Notes under the pieces: generated by a model
What the model saw: the letters and a program-made list of their open reading frames with translations, nothing else
Databases searched by the model: none
Told to the model about the DNA's origin: nothing
Made by a program: the position numbers and the translations under genes
DNA from: an uncultured bacterium
GTDB taxonomy: Bacteria > Bacillota > Clostridia > Oscillospirales > Oscillospiraceae
DNA length: 37,274 nt
Assembly: GCA_947364395.1 (NCBI GenBank)
Contig: CANASS010000018.1
Span: forward strand, 1 to 37,274
Direction: 5' to 3'
Shown here: one piece after another, positions 31,245 through 37,274 of the stretch
Numbering within the stretch: the first letter of the stretch is position 1
Layout of the letters: each line of letters starts with the position of its first letter

Positions 31245-31847
31245 TCAGTAGCGGCGAATCACCGCCACCACCCGGCCCAGGATGGAGCACCCCTCGCCGT
31301 CGATGGGCTGGTACTGGCCGCTGGAGTTCTCCGGGTGGAGCCAGATGTGGCCGTCGCTGCCCCGGCGGAAGGTCTTGACGGTGGCCTCGTCCTCGAAGAG
31401 GGCCACCACAATGTCGCCGTTGCGGGCCAGGGGCTGCTGGTGAACCACCACCACGTCGCCGGGGAGTATGCCCGCCTCCAGCATGGACTCCCCCCGGACC
31501 TTCAGGGCGAAGTGCTCCCCGGAAAGGTCCCCGGTGTCGAAGGTGAGGTATTCCTCAATGTTCTCCTGGGCCAGGATGGGGCTCCCCGCCGCCACATAGC
31601 CCAACAGGGGAACCTGGTCCTTGCGGGTGAAGGCGGCGTTGGTGATGGAGATGGCCCGAGTCTTGCCCTCGGCCTGGGTGATGCAGCCCGCCTCCCGGAG
31701 GCCCTTCAGGTGGAAGTGAACGGTGGCGGGGGATTTCAGGCCCACGGCCTGGGCGATCTCCCGCACGGAGGGGGGATAGCCGTGGTCGGTGGCGAAGGAC
31801 AGAATAAAGTCGTAGATCTGCTGCTGTTTAGGGGTCAATTTAGCCAT
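31245..31847 (-). CDS. lexA: SOS repressor LexA
   Basis: 200 residues. N-terminal winged helix with PPSVREIA..VGLKSPATVHFHLK. The autocleavage bond is Ala87-Gly88 (VAAGSP), with nucleophile Ser121 (GESM) and Lys158. So it should be a functional RecA-dependent repressor. The start is the ATG at 31847, 8 bases after GAGGAG; an ATG eight codons earlier lacks a ribosome site. Expression looks autoregulated: a near-perfect Firmicutes LexA box overlaps the -35. Confidence 0.97.
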   Translation of the reverse strand: MAKLTPKQQQIYDFILSFATDHGYPPSVREIAQAVGLKSPATVHFHLKGLREAGCITQAEGKTRAISITNAAFTRKDQVPLLGYVAAGSPILAQENIEEYLTFDTGDLSGEHFALKVRGESMLEAGILPGDVVVVHQQPLARNGDIVVALFEDEATVKTFRRGSDGHIWLHPENSSGQYQPIDGEGCSILGRVVAVIRRY

Positions 31848-31911
31848 GGCGCAAGCTCCTCTCAAAGTCATCCGCCGGCGGGACGCCGAAGGTTTCTGGC
31901 TCTATGGCTGT

Positions 31912-31940
31912 ATTATACCACACCTCGTTCGAAATGTCAA
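31912..31940 (-). promoter_or_regulatory. Consensus sigma-A promoter of lexA
   Basis: TTGACA (31940-31935), 17-bp spacer, TATAAT (31917-31912): perfect hexamers and spacing. Confidence 0.92.
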
Positions 31941-31951
31941 ACGTTCGTTCT
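31938..31951 (-). promoter_or_regulatory. LexA box
   Basis: AGAACGAACGTTTG matches the Firmicutes consensus CGAACRNRYGTTYG at all but the first base. It overlaps the -35 of lexA and touches the stop codon of the upstream gene. Confidence 0.88.
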
Positions 31952-32633
31952 AAAATTTTTGTAATTTTGAGTGACGGCTTTCCCGGCCCCGTTTCCGGGT
32001 CAGATCAAAGGCGATGAGGGCGGCGCAGCCCGCCGTTAAAAGCCCCAAAATGAGGATGGCGCAGCTGCGGAAAAATTCCTGGGGCAGGATGTTGATGATC
32101 TGGTCCTGGGCGGGGTCGAAAAGCCAGTTGTCCTTTCCGGGAAAGAAGAGGGCGTGGAACGCCACAAAGGCCCGGTCGAAGTCCAGGGCGGCCAGCGCGC
32201 CCACCAAGAGGAAGAGTCCTCCCAGCCCAACGCCCGCCCAGAACCCAGGGCCCCGGCCCAAAAGGAGGGCGGGGCGGCGGCGGCCCCGGCGGATGAACAG
32301 CAGGCTGGCGGTGACCAGGGCCAGGGTGCACACCAGCACCTGAAGGTCCAGCTGGAACAGAAAGCGCACGTCGGTGAAATGGCTTTTGCCGCTCTCCGAC
32401 CAGCGGAGCACGCCGGTGGAAAACTCCTCCCCGCCCTGGCAGTAGTCCAGCATCTCGTCGTAGGCGGTCTTGATCTCCGCCTCTGTCAGGCCGGTGGACG
32501 CCTCCAGCCCCAGGGGGCCGATCTGGGCGTAGTAGAAGGGGCGGCACAGGATGGGCACGGCGATGGAGCCGGTGAGCAGGACCAGCGCCAGGGCTATGGC
32601 CAGAAAAACGGTAAAGGACTTGCTGTCTTTCAT
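31950..32633 (-). CDS. TIGR01906/DUF1461-type integral membrane protein
   Basis: 227 residues. An N-terminal membrane helix, an extracytoplasmic loop with E.KTAYDEMLDYCQGG (typical of the TIGR01906 family, which has an I...Y..ML.Y signature), then three or four more helices and a basic C-terminus. Function unknown. The start is the ATG at 32633 after AAAAGGAGG; the frame extends upstream but over the neighbouring gene. It overlaps the preceding gene by 4 bases (ATGA) and its stop codon touches the LexA box. There is no terminator before lexA, so readthrough into lexA is possible. Confidence 0.85.
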   Translation of the reverse strand: MKDSKSFTVFLAIALALVLLTGSIAVPILCRPFYYAQIGPLGLEASTGLTEAEIKTAYDEMLDYCQGGEEFSTGVLRWSESGKSHFTDVRFLFQLDLQVLVCTLALVTASLLFIRRGRRRPALLLGRGPGFWAGVGLGGLFLLVGALAALDFDRAFVAFHALFFPGKDNWLFDPAQDQIINILPQEFFRSCAILILGLLTAGCAALIAFDLTRKRGRESRHSKLQKF

Positions 32634-33280
32634 AGGGACTCCTCCTTTTGGGGCAGGGCGGACAGGGCGATGAGGACCTGGGAGGGCAGGTAGAACAGCC
32701 ACATCCCGACGGAGACGGCGAAATAGAGGGGGGAATCCTGGGGCAGGGCGTTGAACAGCCCCACGCACAGGTCGCAGCCCAGGAACAGGGTGAGGCCCAG
32801 GGCAAAGGTCCGCCAGCGCCGCCCCTTCAGCCTCCAGGCCAGCAGGGTGTTGGACGCCAGCTGGGAGAAGTACAGCGCCGCCAGCAGGTTCAACGGGGAG
32901 GCCATATGGAGGGCGTACACCCCCAGCCCCGCCCCCAGGGCCAGAGCGGAGCGCAGGGGCCAGGCGCTGTCCGCCCCGGCCCGGCGCAGCCGGAGATAGT
33001 AGACCGTCTGGACGCACAAAAACAGGGCGACGCCCAGGGCATAGTGGTCGTTCCGCACCAGCAGGAACCAGTCGGCCCCGGCGGTGAGGGCCAGCGCCAG
33101 GGACACCAGCCTGTCCCCGCCCAGCAGGGAAAAGGCAAGGCACAGCAAAATCCCGGCGTACTTGATGGAGGTGGTCCGGTCCCCCTGCCCGGTCAGGTCC
33201 AGCACCAGGAAACAGGCGCATAGCGCCCCCTCCACCGAGAGGAAGGAGGACAGCAGGGCCGGGGTCACACGCCTATTCAT
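32630..33280 (-). CDS. Polytopic membrane protein, possibly YhhN/TMEM86-like
   Basis: 216 residues, about seven hydrophobic segments. The words AGADWFLLVRND and FLCVQTVYYLRL resemble the D...L......G...F......Y pattern of the YhhN/TMEM86 lysoplasmalogenase family, but the match is weak. No ribosome site of its own is seen: its ATG lies inside the last codons of dusB (8-base overlap), so it probably depends on coupled translation. Part of the dusB operon. Confidence 0.7.
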   Translation of the reverse strand: MNRRVTPALLSSFLSVEGALCACFLVLDLTGQGDRTTSIKYAGILLCLAFSLLGGDRLVSLALALTAGADWFLLVRNDHYALGVALFLCVQTVYYLRLRRAGADSAWPLRSALALGAGLGVYALHMASPLNLLAALYFSQLASNTLLAWRLKGRRWRTFALGLTLFLGCDLCVGLFNALPQDSPLYFAVSVGMWLFYLPSQVLIALSALPQKEESL

Positions 33281-34268
33281 CCCGGGGGTCCGGCCGGTCG
33301 GACAGGTCCCGCTTGACGCCGGAAACCACCTGGTAGAACTCCTCCGGGGTCTGGATTTTGCACCCCCGCTCCTTCCAATAGGAGGCGTAGGGCACCCCCT
33401 TCAGATACCAGGCCAGGTGCTTGCGCATCTCTAGGCAGGCGATCTTCTCCCCCTTGTGGGCCAGGGCCAGCTCAAACTGCCGGACCAACCTGTCCATCCG
33501 GTCCGCCAGCGGGGGCTGGGACGGGACCTCGCGCCCTTCCAGGGCGGCGGCGCACTGTTCCAGCAGCCAGGGGTTCCCAAAGGCCCCCCGGCCCACCATG
33601 GCCATGTCCGCCCCGGTGACCTTCAGAATACGCACCGCGTCCCTGGGGGAGAACACGTCCCCGTTGGCGATGACCGGGATGGACACCGCCTCTTTCACCT
33701 GCCGGATATAGTCCCAGTTGGCGGAGCCCGCGTACATCTGGGTCTTGGTCCGCCCGTGGACCGCCACGGCGGACACCCCCGCGTCCTCCATGCGGCGGGC
33801 GAACTCCACGCAGTTGATGGAGCCCTTGTCCCAGCCCAGCCGAAATTTGACGGTGACGGGCTTTCCCGCCGCGCCCCGGACCACGGCGGCGGCCACCCGT
33901 GCCGCCTTGTCCGGGTCCCGCATGAGGGCGGAGCCGTCCCCGGAGTTGGCCACCTTGGGCACGGGACAGCCCATGTTGATGTCAACGATGTCCGCCCCCG
34001 ACCGCTCCAGGGCCAGGGCCGCCCCCTTCTCCATAAAGGGCTCGTCACAGCCGAAGATCTGGACGGCGGCGGGGTGCTCCTCCCGCCCCAGCTCCAGCAG
34101 GGCGGGGGTCTTTCTGTCCCCGTAGCACAGGGCCTTGGCGCTCACCATCTCCGTCACGGTGTAGCACCCGGACCGCTCCCGGCACACCGTCCGGAAAGCC
34201 AGGTCGGTGACCCCCGCCATGGGGCCCAGGGCCAGCCGGGTATTCAGTTCCACATTGCCGATTTTCAT
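33273..34268 (-). CDS. dusB: tRNA-dihydrouridine synthase (DusB-type)
   Basis: 331 residues. FMN-binding TIM barrel with GPMAGVTD, the catalytic Cys101 in DINMGCPVPK, VTVKFRLGWD, VHGRTKTQMY, ANGDVFSP and MVGRGAFGNPW. It reduces uridine to dihydrouridine in the D-loop of tRNA using NADPH. The ATG follows GGGAG. It heads an operon with two membrane proteins and possibly lexA; its promoter is divergent from that of spoIIE. Confidence 0.96.
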   Translation of the reverse strand: MKIGNVELNTRLALGPMAGVTDLAFRTVCRERSGCYTVTEMVSAKALCYGDRKTPALLELGREEHPAAVQIFGCDEPFMEKGAALALERSGADIVDINMGCPVPKVANSGDGSALMRDPDKAARVAAAVVRGAAGKPVTVKFRLGWDKGSINCVEFARRMEDAGVSAVAVHGRTKTQMYAGSANWDYIRQVKEAVSIPVIANGDVFSPRDAVRILKVTGADMAMVGRGAFGNPWLLEQCAAALEGREVPSQPPLADRMDRLVRQFELALAHKGEKIACLEMRKHLAWYLKGVPYASYWKERGCKIQTPEEFYQVVSGVKRDLSDRPDPRDE

Positions 34269-34301
34269 GGAATACGCTCCCGCTTCGTAAATTTACCCCA
34301 T

Positions 34302-34330
34302 ATCATATCAAATTCCGCCCAAAAAGGCAA
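34302..34330 (-). promoter_or_regulatory. Sigma-A promoter of the dusB operon
   Basis: TTGCCT (34330-34325), 17-bp spacer, TATGAT (34307-34302) on the minus strand. Confidence 0.85.
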
Positions 34331-34359
34331 GACAGGTTGCGACGGCCTTTTTGAGGCGG
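34315..34359. repeat. Inverted repeat between dusB and spoIIE promoters
   Basis: CCGCC-C-AAAAAGGC (34315-34328) and GCCTTTTT-GA-GGCGG (34345-34359) are inverted copies with a small bulge. They carry the -35/spacer parts of the two divergent promoters. Confidence 0.75.
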
Positions 34360-34371
34360 GCATTTTATAAT
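34343..34371 (+). promoter_or_regulatory. Probable spoIIE promoter with poor -35
   Basis: CGGCCT (34343-34348), 17-bp spacer, TATAAT (34366-34371). The -35 position is set by its mirror likeness to the dusB promoter. A strong -10 with a bad -35 fits an activated promoter; Spo0A is the expected activator from Bacillus, but no clear Spo0A box was found. Confidence 0.5.
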
Positions 34372-34430
34372 AAACAAAGTTTCCATAATATGGACTTTTT
34401 ACTTACGCTAAAACCATGGAGGGATGGACC

Positions 34431-36749
34431 ATGACGGCAAACGAGGGGACCAGGCGGGAAAAACGGAGGCGGCAGCTGCCGCTGCCCACGGTGATGCGGC
34501 TCAGCGACTGCGCGGTGCGTTTCCTGCTGGCGGCGGTGCTGGCGGGGGCGGAGCTGATGGGGGGGCACTCCCTGTTTGCCCTGTCCCTGGTGGCGGTGTG
34601 CCAGCCGGGGCTGGAGGGGCTGGCGGCCCTGGTGGGAGCGGCGCTGGGCTACCTGTCCTTCCGGGGGGTGCTGGAGGGCCTGCGGTACATCGCCGCCTCC
34701 ATGATGGTGTACGCCGTGGCCCTGGCCATGGGGGAGTTCGAGCTATACCACCGGCCCTGGTTCATGCCCGCGGCGGCGGCGGCCCTCAACGGCATGGTGG
34801 GCTTTGTCTATCAGTCCGCCGCCGGGTGGAGCCGGGGGACGGCGGTGGGCTTTGTCACCGAGACCATCCTCACCGCCGGGGCGGTGGTGCTCTATCGCCA
34901 GGCCTTCGACCTGTGGGAGAACCGCCGCCCGGGGGGCGAGATCACCCCCCGCCAGCTGGCGGGGGCCATCGCCCTGGCCGCCTCCCTGATGATGACCCTC
35001 ACCAGGGTGAACGTGGCGGGGGCCTACTCCCTGGGGCGGGTGCTGTGCGTGCCCGTGGTGCTGGTCGCCGCGTGGCGGGGGGGCGTGGGCATGGGAGCCG
35101 CCGCCGGGGTGGCGGCGGGGCTGGCCATGGGCTTTTCCGCAGGCCTGCCCGCCTGGTACACCCTGGCCTACGCCCTGCCGGGGCTGGTGGCCGGCGTTTT
35201 CATCAAGCAGAGCCGGCTGATGTGCGCGGCGGCCTACTGGCTCAGCGGCGCGGCGGCGGCCCTGTGGACCTGGGACCTGGGGCCGGGGAACGCCTTTACC
35301 TGGGAACTGGCGGCAGGGACGGCGGTGTTCCTCCTCCTGCCGGACAAGCTGCTGCGGCGGCTGTCCGCCCTGCTGCGCCAGGAGGAGCCGGAGGAGGAGA
35401 GCTTCCACGCCCGCCGGTTTGCCGCCGGACGGCTGAAGGAGACCGCCGAGGCCTTCCGGGCGGTGTCCGGGGGGCTGCGCGCCTCCTTTCAGGCCCCCGC
35501 CGTCCCCAACGACGGGGACGCCGCCCGCATTTTCGACCGGGCGGCGGACCGGGTGTGCGTCAAGTGCAAGCAGAAGGAGCGGTGCTGGCAGCGGGAGTAC
35601 CAGGTGACCAAGACCGCCCTGGCCGACGCCCTCACCCCCATGCTGGACCGGGGGGCCGGGGCGCTGGAGGACTTCCCGCCCCACTTCTCCAGCCGGTGCA
35701 TCCGCTTTGAGACCTTTTTGGTGGCGGCCAACGGGGAGCTGTCCGCCCTGCTGAACCGAAGAAGGTACGACAGCCGGGTGCGGGAGAGCCGGGCGGCGGT
35801 GTGCGCCCAGTACGGCCACATGGCGGCGGTGCTGGACCGGGCGGCGGCGGTGCTGGCCCAGGAGCCCGTGGTGGATGTGCGCCGCCAGCGGCTGGTGAAG
35901 CAGCGCATGGCCGCCCTGGGCCTGGAGGGCAGGGTGACGGTGTGGTCAGACCAGTATGGCCACCTTCAGCTGGAGGTGGAGGGCCAGGGGGCGGAACAGC
36001 TCAGCCGGGAGGGGGAGATTGGGCGGCTGTCCGCCATTCTGGGCTGTCCCCTCCGGGACGGGGACAGCCAGCGGGGCCATGCCCGCCTGTGCCAGCGGGA
36101 GCCGCTGATGGCGGTGGCCGGGGTGGCCGGGGCGGACCGGGAGGGCCAGCCCGTCAGCGGAGACGCGGGGGTCTGGTTCAAAGACGGCGGGGGGCGGCTG
36201 AACTTCCTGCTGTGCGACGGCATGGGCAGCGGGTCCGCCGCCCGGGAGGACAGCGAGAACGCTTTGCGCCTGCTGGAAAAGTTCCTGCGGGCTGGGCTGG
36301 CCCCGGAGGAGGCGCTGACCACCGTGGGGGAGGCCCTGGCCCTCCGGGGGGAGGAGGAGGGCGGATTCACCACGGTGGACCTGCTGCAAATCGACCTGTT
36401 CAGCGGGAAAAGCGGGGTTTACAAGCTGGGGGCGGCCCCCACCTATCTGCGCCGGGGCAGCGGGGTGGAGCGTTTGTGCGGCGAGTCCCTGCCCGCCGGG
36501 GTGGCGGCGGGGGAGCTGTCCACCCCGGACGCCTACGCCCTGTCCCTGGACGCGGGGGACTGCGTGGTGCTGGTGAGCGACGGGGTGACCACGGGGAAGG
36601 AGGACCGCTGGCTGCGCAAGCTGGTGGCTGAGTTTGACGGACTGTCCCCCCAGGCGCTGGCGGCCCAGATCCTCCAGGAGAGCGGCCAGCGGTCCGGCGG
36701 GGAGGACGACCGGATGGTGATCGCCATCAAGCTGGACGTGAGAACGTGA
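34431..36749 (+). CDS. spoIIE: Stage II sporulation protein E (SpoIIE phosphatase)
   Basis: 772 residues. A membrane domain with about ten helices (to about residue 310), a middle regulatory region with the Cys cluster CVKCKQKERCW, and a C-terminal PP2C phosphatase (about 560-772) with the metal-binding CDGMGSG, GGFTTVD and LVSDGVTTG. It dephosphorylates SpoIIAA to free sigma-F in the forespore and takes part in the sporulation septum. The start is the ATG at 34431, 6 bases after GGAGGGA; the ATG at 34416 overlaps this site. It marks the host as a spore former, at least ancestrally. Single-gene unit with its own terminator. Confidence 0.96.
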   Translation: MTANEGTRREKRRRQLPLPTVMRLSDCAVRFLLAAVLAGAELMGGHSLFALSLVAVCQPGLEGLAALVGAALGYLSFRGVLEGLRYIAASMMVYAVALAMGEFELYHRPWFMPAAAAALNGMVGFVYQSAAGWSRGTAVGFVTETILTAGAVVLYRQAFDLWENRRPGGEITPRQLAGAIALAASLMMTLTRVNVAGAYSLGRVLCVPVVLVAAWRGGVGMGAAAGVAAGLAMGFSAGLPAWYTLAYALPGLVAGVFIKQSRLMCAAAYWLSGAAAALWTWDLGPGNAFTWELAAGTAVFLLLPDKLLRRLSALLRQEEPEEESFHARRFAAGRLKETAEAFRAVSGGLRASFQAPAVPNDGDAARIFDRAADRVCVKCKQKERCWQREYQVTKTALADALTPMLDRGAGALEDFPPHFSSRCIRFETFLVAANGELSALLNRRRYDSRVRESRAAVCAQYGHMAAVLDRAAAVLAQEPVVDVRRQRLVKQRMAALGLEGRVTVWSDQYGHLQLEVEGQGAEQLSREGEIGRLSAILGCPLRDGDSQRGHARLCQREPLMAVAGVAGADREGQPVSGDAGVWFKDGGGRLNFLLCDGMGSGSAAREDSENALRLLEKFLRAGLAPEEALTTVGEALALRGEEEGGFTTVDLLQIDLFSGKSGVYKLGAAPTYLRRGSGVERLCGESLPAGVAAGELSTPDAYALSLDAGDCVVLVSDGVTTGKEDRWLRKLVAEFDGLSPQALAAQILQESGQRSGGEDDRMVIAIKLDVRT

Positions 36750-36752
36750 GAA

Positions 36753-36788
36753 ACGGCCCGGAGGGGGAAGCCCTCCGGGCCGTCTTTT
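36753..36788. terminator. Terminator between spoIIE and the NagZ-like gene
   Basis: 13-bp perfect stem ACGGCCCGGAGGG/CCCTCCGGGCCGT with loop GGAAG, then CTTTTAT on the plus strand. The hairpin lies directly past the stop codon of the convergent gene. Confidence 0.88.
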
Positions 36789-37274
36789 ATGGGGCGGGGA
36801 TAATGCCCCGGTCCAGCTTCAGCCGCAGGACCCGCAGCACGCTTTCGTCCAGCCGCTCCTGGGAGATGGTTCCATCTTCCACCGCCTGGGTCAGGGCGGT
36901 CACGGCCTCCTTCAGGTTTTTGGGGCTCAGCAGCAGATCCACCCCGGCCTGGACAGCGCCTACGGCGATGTCGCCGCTGCTGTAGTGGTCGGTCATGGCC
37001 TGCATCTTCAGGCTGTCGGTGACGACCACCCCGTCAAAGCCCAGCTCCTGCCGCAGAAGCTCCGTCACAATTTTGGGAGACAGCAGAGCGGGCTGATCGT
37101 CCACATCGGCGATGATGAGATGGCCCATCATCACCGCGTCCGCCCCCGCCGCAATGCCCGCCCGGAAGGGGACCAGCTCCGCCTCCCGCAGCTGGTCCAG
37201 GGTCTTGTACACGTACACCGAGCCGTAGTGGCTGTCGGCGGAGGTGTCCCCGTGGCCGGGGAAGTGCTTGAGGG
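36787..37274 (-). CDS. nagZ: GH3 beta-N-acetylhexosaminidase (NagZ-like), 5' part beyond the window
   Basis: Only the C-terminal part is present; the frame is open to the window edge. The edge codons give LKHFPGHGDTSADSHYGS, the NagZ signature KHFPGHG(D/N)T.(D)SH with its catalytic His, and VVVTDSLKMQAM carries the nucleophile Asp. NagZ-type enzymes remove N-acetylglucosamine from muropeptides or other glycans. Whether it is exported cannot be seen because the N-terminus is missing. The gene ends within a shared terminator region with spoIIE. Confidence 0.9.
   Translation of the reverse strand, partial: LKHFPGHGDTSADSHYGSVYVYKTLDQLREAELVPFRAGIAAGADAVMMGHLIIADVDDQPALLSPKIVTELLRQELGFDGVVVTDSLKMQAMTDHYSSGDIAVGAVQAGVDLLLSPKNLKEAVTALTQAVEDGTISQERLDESVLRVLRLKLDRGIIPAP

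Noticed and set aside
34331..34345. A Spo0A box before spoIIE
   Set aside because: Only a GTCG-like core can be matched; the site differs from the consensus in too many places to report.

Overview
This is a GC-rich chromosomal window from a low-copy-repeat, spore-forming member of the Firmicutes, most likely a gut clostridium of the Oscillospiraceae type (Flavonifractor/Pseudoflavonifractor-like). The grounds are spoIIE, a LexA with a Firmicutes-type operator, recJ next to relA, strong sigma-A promoters (TTGACA-N17-TATAAT) and AGGAGG ribosome sites, a Firmicutes-type manganese riboswitch, and gut-type carbohydrate and possibly bile-acid functions. The genus is inferred; no rRNA is present. 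I see no tRNA, rRNA, CRISPR array, transposase or prophage gene.

Layout, left to right. (1) 1-2827 (+): the 3' part of a GH3 beta-glucosidase with an extra C-terminal region, coupled to a GtrA-like membrane protein. (2) 2891-4841: a triple-PepSY membrane-anchored protein (-) diverging from an SDR dehydrogenase (+) that resembles the bile-acid enzyme BaiA. (3) 4842-5304: a non-coding repeat-bearing gap with a terminator. (4) 5305-8862 (-): a compact operon of a D-aspartate-ligase-like ATP-grasp enzyme, an aspartate racemase and an atypical MurE-family ligase, together a likely peptidoglycan D-Asp branching module. (5) 9125-13463 (-): recJ-relA. (6) 13638-15478: bioY (-) under a BirA operator, diverging from an orphan ATP-grasp gene (+) flanked by related hairpin repeats. 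(7) 15653-19710 (-): a MacB/LolD-type ABC ATPase and a giant FtsX-like permease with a coiled-coil insert of about 320 residues. (8) 19711-20669: a long imperfect palindrome between divergent promoters, then a yybP-ykoY manganese riboswitch and mntP (+). (9) 20757-23188 (-): cinA with a downstream exported protein that looks like a metal-less deacetylase. (10) 23387-24966 (+): lone kduI, and a lower-GC membrane protein. (11) 25083-30974 (-): a maltodextrin-type operon (binding protein, two permeases, LacI regulator, malQ) whose binding-protein gene is frameshifted, with three operators at exact 12-bp spacing. (12) 31245-34268 (-): dusB, two membrane proteins, lexA. (13) 34431-36749 (+): spoIIE, with a promoter that mirrors that of dusB. 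(14) 36787-end (-): the 3' part of a NagZ-type GH3 enzyme.

Themes. Two modules concern glycans (GH3/GtrA, maltodextrin uptake plus MalQ, KduI, NagZ), one concerns peptidoglycan side chains, and several are stress or housekeeping genes (RelA, RecJ, LexA, DusB, CinA). Control elements are unusually readable: BirA, LexA, LacI-type and manganese-riboswitch sites can all be located to the base. The strongest candidates for new biology are the D-Asp/MurE cluster, the mirrored divergent promoters (ABC/mntP and dusB/spoIIE), the 12-bp phased operator triplet, and the CinA-linked pseudo-deacetylase. All functional assignments come from reading motifs and remembered family features; no search was run.
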